Origin: Comamonadaceae bacterium
GTDB taxonomy: Bacteria; Pseudomonadota; Gammaproteobacteria; Burkholderiales; Burkholderiaceae_C
Assembly (NCBI GenBank): GCA_011391745.1
Contig: JAABPX010000003.1
Location: 1-36,040 of the forward strand
DNA length: 36,040 nt
Direction of reading: 5' to 3'
Below the pieces are notes generated by a model, which saw only the letters and a program-made list of their open reading frames with translations, had not been told where the DNA came from and searched no databases. Within the stretch, counting starts at the first letter, position 1. Each line of letters begins with the position of its first letter. Below are positions 9,001-19,309 of the stretch, one piece after another. The position numbers and the translations under genes were made by a program.

Positions 9001-9558
9001 GTGAAGGTGTTGAAACTCTCCGCCCAAGGCTTGCCCCAGTCTTGGATCAGTTTGGAAGAAGCGGTCTTGCATTACGCCGCGGATGAGGTGCGTTGGGAAA
9101 TGGGCGAACGCATCGCGGTGTTTCGTGGCGGGCACAACGCGGTCTCGGGTCTGCAGTCCACCATCGCCATCAACTCCATCATCGGCACGCGTGGGGTGCC
9201 CAAGGTCAATCCCTTCGATGCCATGCCCTCGCTGACCAACAGCAAACTCTTTGCACGCGACCGCTGCGTTTGCGCTTATTGCGGCAACCGCTGCCATGAA
9301 GACGTGCTCACCCGCGAGCACATTCGTCCCTTGGGGCAGCGCGGCCAAGACCATTGGATGAACGTGGTCACGGCGTGCAAGTCGTGCAACCACCGCAAGG
9401 GCAACCGCACGCCCGAGCAAGCCCACATGCCGCTGCTGTACGCGCCGTACACGCCCAGCCTGTGGGAAGATTTCATCCTGCGCAACCGCCGCATCTTGGC
9501 CGATCAGATGGCGTTTTTGGCCACCCAACTGCCCAAGAACTCGCGGCTGCACACCTGA
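9001..9558 (+). CDS. HNH endonuclease family protein
   Basis: This 185-residue protein carries an HNH nuclease domain of the McrA-like type. Seen: a zinc-binding frame of Cys91-x2-Cys94 (CAYCGNRC) and Cys126-x2-Cys129 (ACKSCNHRKGNRTP), with the HNH residues His107 (REHIRP), Asn121 (WMNVVTA) and His131. The N-terminal half (residues 1-80) is a conserved but uncharacterised domain. I choose the GTG at 9001 because GGAG sits six bases before it; an in-frame GTG at 8980 lacks a ribosome site. The stop is one base from the stop of convergent prfC. Similar genes are common and fixed in Burkholderiales, so I do not read it as a homing nuclease. The substrate is unknown. Confidence 0.88.
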   Translation: MKVLKLSAQGLPQSWISLEEAVLHYAADEVRWEMGERIAVFRGGHNAVSGLQSTIAINSIIGTRGVPKVNPFDAMPSLTNSKLFARDRCVCAYCGNRCHEDVLTREHIRPLGQRGQDHWMNVVTACKSCNHRKGNRTPEQAHMPLLYAPYTPSLWEDFILRNRRILADQMAFLATQLPKNSRLHT

Positions 9559-9559
9559 A

Positions 9560-11179
<1,620 letters not shown>

Positions 11180-11214
11180 AGCCCACGATTATCCCCGGTG
11201 GGACAATACCCCCC

Positions 11215-12483
11215 ATGCACCCCAAAGCCCTCCTCGAAGAAAGTGCTCGTTTGATCGAGCAAGTGTTTAAGTTTGATCACCCCGCCGATGCCGTGGTGGC
11301 GCGTTTTTTTCGAGAAAACCGCTCCCTCGGCCCCCGCGAACGCGCCACCCTGTCCGACACCGTCTATGCCGCCCTGCGCCAACGCTTGAAGTTCGAGGCC
11401 TTGGCCCGCTCGGGCAGCGGCTCGCGTTGGCGACGGTTGGCCATTTTGGGTTTTGCCGCCGAGCGGGACTTTTTGCTCGGCGCCATCACCGAGCCGGAAA
11501 AAGCCTGGCTCGCCCAGTGCGACGCGGTGGACCCGGCCGACTGGCTGCCCCAGCACCGCCACAACCTGCCCGAGTGGCTGGCCCAATCCCTTCAAGCCCA
11601 AGCGGGTGAGGGCTTTGAGGCCTTGGTGGACAGCCTCAACCAAGCGGGGCCTTTGGATTTGCGGGTCAACACCCACAAGGGCAAGCGCGACGCTGTGTTG
11701 GCCGACTTGCAAGCCGTGGGCCTACACGCTTGGGCCACGCCCTACTCTCCGTGGGGCATTCGCCTGTCGGGCAAGCCGTCTTTGGCCAAAGTGCCTGCGT
11801 TTGTGCAAGGCCAAGTCGAGGTGCAAGACGAAGGCTCTCAGCTGCTGGCCTTGCTATTGGATGCCAAGCGCGGCGAAATGGTGGTGGACTTTTGTGCGGG
11901 TGCTGGGGGCAAAACCTTGGCCATTGGGGCGTCCATGCGCAACAGCGGGCGCTTGTACGCCTTTGACACGTCGGGTCACCGACTCGATGCGCTCAAACCC
12001 CGCTTGGCTCGCAGCGGATTGTCCAACGTTCATCCGGTGGCCATTGCCCACGAGCGGGACGACCGCATCAAGCGATTGGCCGGTAAGATTGACCGCGTGT
12101 TGGTTGATGCCCCTTGTTCGGGCCTGGGCACCTTGCGCCGCAGTCCCGACCTGAAATGGCGCCAAACCCCAGCCACCGTGGCCGCCCAAGCGGCGCTACA
12201 GCAGGCCATTTTGGGCAGTGCGGCGCGCTTGCTCAAACCGGGTGGGCGGCTGGTATACGCCACGTGCAGCCTGCTGCCCGAGGAAAATGAACAGGTGGCA
12301 CAAGCCTTCGAGGCCGCTCACCCGGCTTTTGTGCGTGTGCCCGTGCGCTCGGTGCTCGAGCAGGCCCAGATCGCCTCGGCCGCCGATTTGTGTGCTGGCG
12401 AGGGGGGCGATTGGCTCCGTTTGTGGCCCCATCGGCATCAAACCGATGGGTTTTTTGCTGCGGTTTGGCAGCAAAAGACGTAA
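11215..12483 (+). CDS. RsmB/NOP-family rRNA (cytosine-C5) methyltransferase
   Basis: This 422-residue enzyme is a SAM-dependent RNA m5C methyltransferase of the RsmB/NOP2/Sun family. Seen: an N-terminal NusB-like helical domain (residues 1-130), the SAM loop VVDFCAGAGGKTLA, and both family cysteines: Cys301 in DAPCSGLGTLRR (nucleophile side) and Cys351 in VYATCSLLPEEN. It ends with the usual HQTDGFFAAV motif. The likely target is 16S rRNA (C967, as for RsmB), but another RsmB may sit elsewhere in the genome beside fmt, so I leave the symbol blank. The last 60 bases hold two perfect inverted repeats, one followed by six T, described as a separate feature. Confidence 0.88.
   Translation: MHPKALLEESARLIEQVFKFDHPADAVVARFFRENRSLGPRERATLSDTVYAALRQRLKFEALARSGSGSRWRRLAILGFAAERDFLLGAITEPEKAWLAQCDAVDPADWLPQHRHNLPEWLAQSLQAQAGEGFEALVDSLNQAGPLDLRVNTHKGKRDAVLADLQAVGLHAWATPYSPWGIRLSGKPSLAKVPAFVQGQVEVQDEGSQLLALLLDAKRGEMVVDFCAGAGGKTLAIGASMRNSGRLYAFDTSGHRLDALKPRLARSGLSNVHPVAIAHERDDRIKRLAGKIDRVLVDAPCSGLGTLRRSPDLKWRQTPATVAAQAALQQAILGSAARLLKPGGRLVYATCSLLPEENEQVAQAFEAAHPAFVRVPVRSVLEQAQIASAADLCAGEGGDWLRLWPHRHQTDGFFAAVWQQKT
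12428..12456 (+). terminator. Terminator-like hairpin inside the methyltransferase coding end
   Basis: CCCATCGG (12428-12435) pairs perfectly with CCGATGGG (12443-12450) around a 7-base loop and is followed at once by TTTTTT. This is the form of an intrinsic terminator, yet it lies within the coding sequence, encoding part of the conserved DGFF motif. A second perfect repeat, TTGCTGC/GCAGCAA (12455-12474), follows without a T run. Confidence 0.5.
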
Positions 12484-12551
12484 AAAAAGCAACAAATAGC
12501 GATTTTTTTTGGGTTTTCTTAGGGCGGAACCCGGTTTGAACACGAAAACCC

Positions 12552-12580
12552 TTGGTGAATACACCCCACCCCTCTAAAAT
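12552..12580 (+). promoter_or_regulatory. Predicted sigma-70 promoter of the desaturase gene
   Basis: TTGGTG (12552-12557) and TAAAAT (12575-12580) are separated by exactly 17 bases. The predicted leader of about 65 bases is GC-rich with short T runs (GTTTTTCCC) but has no clear riboswitch fold that I recognise. Confidence 0.5.
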
Positions 12581-12652
12581 AGCGTCTTTGGTCAGCCCTT
12601 TGGGGTTTGGGCCGTTTTTCCCATCCGCTCTTGGGCGGTTTCAAGGACAGAC

Positions 12653-13879
12653 ATGATGGATTTCCTCTCCGGTACCTTTTTGACGCTTTGGGATGGCTTG
12701 GTCAATTTCTTGATCAACGGCCTGACCGGTGCCGCTTGGTGGCAAGTGTTGATCGTGACCCTGGTGTTCACCCACCTCACGATCGCCAGCGTGACCATTT
12801 ACCTGCACCGGCACCAAGCGCACCGCGCCTTGGACCTGCACCCCATTCCCGCCCATTTCTTTCGTTTCTGGCTTTGGATGACCACGGGCATGGTCACCAA
12901 AGAATGGACGGCCATTCACCGCAAACACCACGCCAAGTGCGAGCAGGAAGGCGACCCGCACAGCCCGGTGGTGTTTGGCATCAAAAAAGTTTTCTTTGAA
13001 GGCTCGGAGTTATACCGTGCCGAAGCCAAAAACAAAGAGACCTTGGAACGCTACGGGCACAACACCCCCAACGATTGGCTCGAAAAGCACGTCTACACTG
13101 GTCGCTCTCGCTTGGGCGTGAGCCTGATGTTGATCATCAACGTGGCTTTGTTCGGCGCTTTGGGTTTGACGGTGTGGGCCGTGCAAATGGTGTGGATCCC
13201 GATCACCGCCGCTGGCATCATCAACGGCATTGGTCACTACTGGGGTTACCGCAACTTTGAAGCGGTTGACGCCAGCACCAACGTGTCGCCGTGGGGTATT
13301 TTGATTGGCGGCGAAGAGCTGCACAACAACCACCACACCTACCCCACATCGGCCAAGCTCTCCGTCAAGCCCTACGAGTTCGACATTGGCTGGATGTACA
13401 TCACCATCCTCAAGTCCTTGGGCCTGGCCAACGTAAAAAAAGTACCGCCCAAAATGGCGTTTGGTGAAGCCAAAGCCGTGGCCGATGAGAAAACCCTAGA
13501 GGCCATCATCGCCAACCGCTACGAAGTCATGGCCGGTTATGCCCGCGAAGTGCACGCCGCTTGCCAGCGCGAAATCAACGCCGTGCGCAACAAAGGCGCC
13601 GACATTTCGGTCATCAAAGCCGCTGGCCGCTGGTTGCACCGCGACGCCGACAAAGTGCCGGCCAATGTGCAGCCCCAGCTGCAACAAGCCCGGGCCGAGC
13701 ACCCCGTGCTCGACAAAATGGTCACCATGCGCGAAGAGCTGCGCGCCCTGTGGTCCAGCACCAACGCCACGCGCGACCAACTCGCCGTGGACTTGCAAGC
13801 TTGGTGCCGTCGCGCCGAAGACAGCGGTATTGCCGCCCTGCGCGACTTCTCCATCCGACTGCGTTCGGCCCGCGCTTAA
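12653..13879 (+). CDS. Acyl-CoA / fatty acid desaturase
   Basis: This membrane di-iron enzyme introduces a cis double bond into fatty acyl chains, controlling membrane fluidity. The 408-residue protein has the three histidine boxes of the stearoyl-CoA type: HRHQAH (52-57), HRKHH (89-93) and NNHHTYP (about 224-230), with hydrophobic segments at about 28-50, 70-82 and 152-190. Start: two adjacent ATGs at 12653 and 12656 follow AAGGA. A hydrophilic, helical C-terminal extension of about 130 residues (after VPPKMAFGEAKAV) has no role in the catalytic core. The final segment (LQAWCRRAEDSGIAALRDFS and on) reminds me of the C-terminal end of ISL3-type transposases; see findings. Substrate could be acyl-CoA, acyl-ACP or lipid-bound chains. 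Confidence 0.9.
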   Translation: MMDFLSGTFLTLWDGLVNFLINGLTGAAWWQVLIVTLVFTHLTIASVTIYLHRHQAHRALDLHPIPAHFFRFWLWMTTGMVTKEWTAIHRKHHAKCEQEGDPHSPVVFGIKKVFFEGSELYRAEAKNKETLERYGHNTPNDWLEKHVYTGRSRLGVSLMLIINVALFGALGLTVWAVQMVWIPITAAGIINGIGHYWGYRNFEAVDASTNVSPWGILIGGEELHNNHHTYPTSAKLSVKPYEFDIGWMYITILKSLGLANVKKVPPKMAFGEAKAVADEKTLEAIIANRYEVMAGYAREVHAACQREINAVRNKGADISVIKAAGRWLHRDADKVPANVQPQLQQARAEHPVLDKMVTMREELRALWSSTNATRDQLAVDLQAWCRRAEDSGIAALRDFSIRLRSARA

Positions 13880-13893
13880 AGTACCAGGCCTTG

Positions 13894-13934
13894 CCCAACA
13901 AAAAAGCCCGCGGTTAGCGGGCTTTTTTGTTGGG
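13894..13934. terminator. Bidirectional intrinsic terminator, 18-bp perfect stem
   Basis: An 18-bp arm (13894-13911) is perfectly complementary to 13917-13934 with a 5-base loop. The GCCCGC/GCGGGC core is flanked by A6 and T6 tracts, so it works in both directions: for the desaturase gene from the left and for rpmB-rpmG from the right. Confidence 0.92.
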
Positions 13935-13944
13935 AAAAACCGAA

Positions 13945-14115
13945 TCACTTCAGCTTGATTTCCTTGTAGTCCACATGCTTGCGAGCGACGGGATCAAATT
14001 TCTTGATCAGCATCTTGTCGGGCGTGGTCTTTTTGTTTTTGGTGGTGGTGTAAAAATGGCCGGTGCCCGCAGTGGACTCCAGTTTGATTTTTTCGCGTGT
14101 GCCTTTGGTTGCCAT
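13945..14115 (-). CDS. rpmG: 50S ribosomal protein L33
   Basis: This 56-residue basic protein reads [19 protein letters not shown] at the N-terminus and [15 protein letters not shown] in the middle, then [13 protein letters not shown] and the VDYKEIKLK end typical of L33. It lacks the zinc-binding Cys pairs, so it is the zinc-free (C-minus) form. An AAGGAG ribosome site lies eight bases before the ATG at 14115. It follows rpmB by 11 bases and the pair forms the common rpmB-rpmG operon, closed by the bidirectional terminator. Confidence 0.96.
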   Translation of the reverse strand: MATKGTREKIKLESTAGTGHFYTTTKNKKTTPDKMLIKKFDPVARKHVDYKEIKLK

Positions 14116-14126
14116 GGGGTTACTCC

Positions 14127-14360
14127 TTAAGCTTGACCGCGAGCGCGCAGGTCTGCGAGCACAGAGTCGATGCCGTTTTTGTCGATCAGGCGCAAAGCGG
14201 CGCCGGAGACGCGCAAGCGCACCCAGCGGTTTTCGCTCTCAACCCAGAAACGGCGGTATTGCAGGTTCGGCAAGAACCGGCGCTTGGTTTTGTTGTTGGC
14301 GTGGGAAACGTTGTTTCCGACCATGGGCTTTTTGCCCGTTACGTCGCAGACGCGTGCCAT
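14127..14360 (-). CDS. rpmB: 50S ribosomal protein L28
   Basis: L28 is a 77-residue protein of the large subunit. The start at 14360 ([20 protein letters not shown]) is the conserved family N-terminus; [20 protein letters not shown] and [17 protein letters not shown] follow. An in-frame extension to 14474 is leader, not protein. A GGAG lies seven bases before the start. Transcription probably begins near 14476 from a promoter whose -35 overlaps the trxB stop codon, leaving a leader of about 115 bases with short inverted repeats (for example GCTGG/CCAGC) that could serve translational feedback, as in other ribosomal protein operons; that is inference. Confidence 0.96.
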   Translation of the reverse strand: MARVCDVTGKKPMVGNNVSHANNKTKRRFLPNLQYRRFWVESENRWVRLRVSGAALRLIDKNGIDSVLADLRARGQA

Positions 14361-14482
14361 GAGGACACTCCGATACAGATATACAGCCGTTGGCTGGTTG
14401 CCAGCGGCCTCACCTCGCCAAAAAGGGTGGCGGTAACCCGGTTTTATTGCAAGCCGGGGCATGCCCGACAGCAAAGCCGATG

Positions 14483-15469
<987 letters not shown>

Positions 15470-15544
15470 TCAAGAATGGTTTGTGTGGCGGGTGTGTTGG
15501 TCTTTTGCCAGCGTGCTGCGACCAATTGATCATTGTAAGAGTCT

Positions 15545-15557
15545 GTTGACCATCAAC
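15545..15557. promoter_or_regulatory. Short palindrome before the Crp-family gene
   Basis: GTTGA-CCA-TCAAC is a perfect 5-bp inverted repeat ending a few bases before the GGAGAGG ribosome site of the Crp-family gene. It could be an autoregulatory site, but the spacing is not that of a classical CRP or FNR box. Confidence 0.25.
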
Positions 15558-15574
15558 CGGAGAGGAAACACCCC

Positions 15575-16252
15575 ATGTCCCTGCTGTCCCATTTGGATTT
15601 GATCCGTCGCATTCCCATTTTTTCAATGCTCACCGAGGCCGAGGCCACCTTGCTCAGCCAGCGGGCGAGCAAGCTGCGTTACAAGCGCGGTGACCATGTG
15701 CTCACCCAAGGTGACCGGTCCCATGCGTTGTTTATCTTGTTGACCGGCAAAGCGCGGGTCGTGGTGCAAGACACCCGCCAGCGCGAGGTGATTTTGAGCG
15801 ACTTAAAGCCCGGCGAGTGTGTGGGGGAAATGAGCCTGATCGATAACCAGCCCCACAGCGCCTCGGTGCGTGCCGACACCGTGTGCGATGTGTTGGTGCT
15901 GGAGTCTCCCGCCTTTGCACGTTGCATGGCCGAGAATTCGGCCTTGGCCTATGGCGTGATGCGCGGTTTGGTCAACCGCCTGCGAAAGGCAGACCAAAAA
16001 ATCCAATCGTTGGCCCTGTCGGACGTGTATGGTCGTGTGGCTGCTGCGTTGATGGACATGGCCGATACCTCCCCGGAGGGCCGCTTGGTGATTCGTGAGC
16101 GGGTCTCACGCCAAGACCTGGCCAAGATGATTGGGGCGTCGCGCGAAATGGTCAGTCGCGTGATGAAGGAGTTTGAAAGCATCGGGTTTGTTGAGGTCGA
16201 CGCGCAAGGCCGCACTTGGATGCGCCAAGAGCGAAGGCCCGGTACGGCGTGA
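15575..16252 (+). CDS. Crp/Fnr-family transcriptional regulator
   Basis: This 225-residue regulator has an N-terminal cyclic-nucleotide-binding (cNMP) beta-barrel (residues 12-125), a dimerisation helix (126-148) and a C-terminal winged helix-turn-helix (VSRQDLAKMIGASREMVSRVM, about 177-197 with one residue more on each side). There is no N-terminal cysteine cluster, so it is not an oxygen-sensing FNR. In the phosphate-binding cassette (GEMSLIDNQPHSASV) the arginine that contacts the cAMP phosphate in CRP is replaced by His94, so cAMP binding is doubtful. A GGAGAGG ribosome site precedes the ATG. It sits between trxB and ftsK, an arrangement I associate with Comamonadaceae. Targets are unknown. 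Confidence 0.9.
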   Translation: MSLLSHLDLIRRIPIFSMLTEAEATLLSQRASKLRYKRGDHVLTQGDRSHALFILLTGKARVVVQDTRQREVILSDLKPGECVGEMSLIDNQPHSASVRADTVCDVLVLESPAFARCMAENSALAYGVMRGLVNRLRKADQKIQSLALSDVYGRVAAALMDMADTSPEGRLVIRERVSRQDLAKMIGASREMVSRVMKEFESIGFVEVDAQGRTWMRQERRPGTA

Positions 16253-16310
16253 ACACAGCCGCAACGTTGGGGGCGTTCGGTTAAGCTAGACGCTCTGTTT
16301 TTGAGCGCCC

Positions 16311-18662
16311 ATGAACCGACCTTTTAACACCCTCAACGCCGATCGTCGGCCCCGCACAGCGCCCGTCTTGCAGCGCTTTGCGCAAGAAATTGCTTTGCTG
16401 CTTGGCTTTGCGCTGTTGTTTGTGGTGTTGATGGCGCTGACCACGCACGCGCTGACCGACCCGGCTTGGAGCACCACGGGCGTGCCGGGCGGGTGGGGCA
16501 ATGCGCTCGGGCGCTCCGGCGCGGTGTTGGCCGACGCGGCTTATTTTTTGCTGGGCTTTTCGGTGTGGTGGTTGTGGCTCATTGGTTTGCGCCAATGGCT
16601 TGCTGCTTTGGCTGGCTGGTTGCGCGGTCGTGACGCGCTCACGCGGTCGCAGGCCGTTGACACACAGACTGGGGCTTGGTGGCGTTGGCGTGATTCGCCG
16701 GTGGGGTTCTGGGTGGCGCTGGGGGTGCTTTTGGCGGGCAGCACGACCTTGGAGTGGACGCGTCTCTACACCTTGGCCGATCGCTTACCCGGTGACGCGG
16801 GGGGCGTGTTGGGGCAGCTCTTGGGTCCGAGCTTCATGGCGGGTTTGGGTTTCACCGGTTCTGCGCTGTGTGCGCTGATCATGGTTTTGGCCAGTGTGAC
16901 CGTGGTGTTGCGCTTTTCTTGGCTGAACATGGCCCAACACATTGGGGAGCAACTCGATGGGTGGTTTGTTTCTCGCCGCGAGCGCAGAGAGGCCCAAGAA
17001 GACCAGTTGATTGGCGAGCGTGCGGCGCGAGAACGCGAGGTGGTGTTGGCTGAGGAACGCATTGAAATCCACGAGCAACACGCCGCACCGGTGGTGATTG
17101 AGCCGACGGTGGTCGAGGTGGTGCGAAGCGAGCGTGTGGCCAAGGAACGACAAAAGCCCTTGTTCAAAGACATGCTCGACAGCCCCCTGCCGCCCGTCGA
17201 TTTGCTCGATGGTGCCCCAGCACAAGCCTCGACGGTTTCGCCCGAAACGCTGGAAATGACGAGCCGCTTGATCGAGAAAAAACTCAAAGACTTTGGTGTG
17301 GATGTGCGTGTGGTGGCGGCGGCACCGGGGCCGGTCATTACCCGCTACGAAATCGAGCCAGCCACGGGTGTGAAGGGTTCACAAATCGTGAACCTGGGGC
17401 GCGATTTGGCCCGATCACTGTCCTTGGTGTCCATTCGCGTCATCGAAACCATACCCGGCAAAAACCTGATGGCCTTGGAGTTGCCCAACGCCAAGCGCCA
17501 AACCATCAAGCTCAGTGAAATTTTGGGCTCATCCATTTACAACGACGCACGCTCTTTGCTCACCATGGGTTTGGGCAAAGACATTGGCGGTTTGCCGGTG
17601 GTGGCCGATTTGGCCAAGATGCCACACTGTTTGGTGGCTGGTACCACCGGCTCGGGCAAATCGGTGGGCATCAACGCCATGATTTTGTCCTTGCTCTACA
17701 AAGCCGATGCGAAAAACGTGCGCTTGTTGCTCATCGACCCCAAGATGCTTGAGATGAGCGTGTACGAGGGTATTCCACACCTGCTCGCCCCAGTGGTCAC
17801 CGACATGAAACAGGCCGCTCACGGCTTGAACTGGTGTGTGGGCGAAATGGAGCGCCGCTACAAACTCATGAGCAAAATGGGCGTGCGCAATTTGGCGGGC
17901 TACAACAGCAAGATTGAAGAAGCGGGTGAGCGCGGCGAATTGATCGGTAACCCATTTAGCCTCACCCCAGAACAACCCGAACCGCTGGAAGCCTTGCCCC
18001 ACATCGTGGTGGTCATCGACGAGCTGGCCGATTTGATGATGGTGGTGGGCAAGAAAATTGAAGAGCTGATTGCCCGTTTGGCTCAAAAAGCCCGTGCGGC
18101 TGGTATTCACCTGATTTTGGCCACGCAGCGGCCCAGCGTGGATGTGATCACGGGCCTGATTAAGGCGAACATTCCGACCCGCATTTCCTTCCAGGTCAGC
18201 AGCAAGATCGACAGCCGCACCATTCTCGACCAGATGGGCGCCGAGAGTTTGCTGGGCATGGGCGACATGCTCTACATGCCCAGCGGCACGGGCTTTCCCA
18301 TACGTGTGCACGGTGCGTTTGTGAGCGACGATGAGGTGCATCGCGTGGTGGCCTACCTCAAAGAGCAGGGCGGCGAGCCCAATTATGTGGAGGGCTTGCT
18401 TGAAGGCGGCACGGTGGACGGCGGCGGCGAAACCAACGACATGTTTGGCGGCGGCGGTGACGAAAAAGACGCCCTCTACGACCAAGCGGTGGAGATCGTG
18501 TTGAAAGACCGCAAAGCCAGTATCTCGTATGTGCAGCGCAAGCTCAAAATTGGTTACAACCGCGCCGCGCGCTTGCTCGAAGAGATGGAGAACGCTGGCC
18601 TGGTCAGCGCCCTCACATCCAGTGGGCAGCGCGATATTTTGGTGCCATCCCGGGGTGAATGA
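16311..18662 (+). CDS. ftsK: DNA translocase FtsK
   Basis: FtsK anchors at the division septum and pumps chromosome ends toward dif for XerCD resolution. The 783-residue protein has four hydrophobic segments in the first 200 residues (around 24-46, 75-100, 122-142 and 165-198), a short linker (about 210-300), then the alpha/beta motor: Walker A GTTGSGKS (about 443-450), Walker [15 protein letters not shown] (about 563), and [20 protein letters not shown]. The C-terminal gamma winged helix ([20 protein letters not shown]) reads KOPS sequences. The linker is short compared with E. coli FtsK, the usual state in betaproteobacteria. lolA starts one base after its stop. Confidence 0.96.
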   Translation: MNRPFNTLNADRRPRTAPVLQRFAQEIALLLGFALLFVVLMALTTHALTDPAWSTTGVPGGWGNALGRSGAVLADAAYFLLGFSVWWLWLIGLRQWLAALAGWLRGRDALTRSQAVDTQTGAWWRWRDSPVGFWVALGVLLAGSTTLEWTRLYTLADRLPGDAGGVLGQLLGPSFMAGLGFTGSALCALIMVLASVTVVLRFSWLNMAQHIGEQLDGWFVSRRERREAQEDQLIGERAAREREVVLAEERIEIHEQHAAPVVIEPTVVEVVRSERVAKERQKPLFKDMLDSPLPPVDLLDGAPAQASTVSPETLEMTSRLIEKKLKDFGVDVRVVAAAPGPVITRYEIEPATGVKGSQIVNLGRDLARSLSLVSIRVIETIPGKNLMALELPNAKRQTIKLSEILGSSIYNDARSLLTMGLGKDIGGLPVVADLAKMPHCLVAGTTGSGKSVGINAMILSLLYKADAKNVRLLLIDPKMLEMSVYEGIPHLLAPVVTDMKQAAHGLNWCVGEMERRYKLMSKMGVRNLAGYNSKIEEAGERGELIGNPFSLTPEQPEPLEALPHIVVVIDELADLMMVVGKKIEELIARLAQKARAAGIHLILATQRPSVDVITGLIKANIPTRISFQVSSKIDSRTILDQMGAESLLGMGDMLYMPSGTGFPIRVHGAFVSDDEVHRVVAYLKEQGGEPNYVEGLLEGGTVDGGGETNDMFGGGGDEKDALYDQAVEIVLKDRKASISYVQRKLKIGYNRAARLLEEMENAGLVSALTSSGQRDILVPSRGE

Positions 18663-18663
18663 C

Positions 18664-19302
18664 ATGTGGCAACGACTGTGTGTGGCGGCTTGTTTGGTTT
18701 TTTGGGGGGGCGCAGCACAAGCCGATGGCTTGTCTGCGCTTGACGCGTTTTTGCGCCAAGTCAGCAGTGCGCAGGCCGATTTCACCCAAGTCGTGACCGC
18801 GCCCAAGCGTGAGGGGCAAAGCGCGGGGCGTCAAAAGACGTCGAGTGGGCGTTTTGAATTTCGCCGCCCCAACCAATTTCGTTTTGAATACCTGCGCCCG
18901 TTTGAGCAAAGCATCGTGGCCGATGGCAAAACCCTGTGGGTCTACGACGTGGACTTGAATCAAGTGACCTCCCGTGCCCAACAAGACGTGTTGGGCAACA
19001 CCCCGGCGGCCTTGATCGCCAGCGGCTCCAGCGTGGCCGAACTCTCGCGCTGGTTTGTGCTCACCAGTGTGGCCAGTGCAGACGGCATCGATTGGGTGCA
19101 AGCGCAGCCGCGCCAACGCGACGGCAGTCTCAACCAAGTGCGGCTGGCCTTTCGTCAAGACCAACTCACCACCTTGGAGATCGAGGACGGTTTGGGCCAA
19201 CGCTCGGTGCTGACCTTTCAAAACTGGCGCAGCAACCCAGGCATGTCCAGCGAACGCTTCCGTTTTCAGCCACCCGCGGGCGCCGCGGTTCTGCGCCCCT
19301 GA
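18664..19302 (+). CDS. lolA: Outer-membrane lipoprotein carrier protein LolA
   Basis: LolA is the periplasmic chaperone that carries lipoproteins from LolCDE to LolB. The 212-residue precursor begins MWQRLCVAACLVFWGGAAQA with cleavage expected after AQA, leaving DGLSALDAFLRQVSSAQADF. The pattern GRFEFRRPNQFRFEY, VADGKTLWVYDVDLNQV and the end WRSNPGMSSERFRFQPP are family hallmarks. I use the ATG at 18664, one base after the ftsK stop; frames starting earlier lie within ftsK and lack a signal peptide. The ftsK-lolA-rarA order is common in proteobacteria; rarA starts seven bases after its stop. Confidence 0.95.
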   Translation: MWQRLCVAACLVFWGGAAQADGLSALDAFLRQVSSAQADFTQVVTAPKREGQSAGRQKTSSGRFEFRRPNQFRFEYLRPFEQSIVADGKTLWVYDVDLNQVTSRAQQDVLGNTPAALIASGSSVAELSRWFVLTSVASADGIDWVQAQPRQRDGSLNQVRLAFRQDQLTTLEIEDGLGQRSVLTFQNWRSNPGMSSERFRFQPPAGAAVLRP

Positions 19303-19309
19303 TGGATTC

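Noticed and set aside
9001..9558. HNH protein as a homing endonuclease or phage/mobile element
   Set aside because: It sits in an intact housekeeping block without repeats, integrase or interrupted gene, and has the same base composition as its neighbours.
15520..15560. FNR-type box (TTGAT and ATCAA half sites) before the Crp-family gene
   Set aside because: The TTGAT and ATCAA half sites are more than 20 bases apart, not the four bases needed; only a short GTTGA/TCAAC palindrome remains.
17529..18806. Long open frame antisense to ftsK, and similar ones antisense to rarA (19166-20629) and livM (21594-22808)
   Set aside because: All lie opposite well-supported genes and show no recognisable domains; they reflect codon bias, not real genes.
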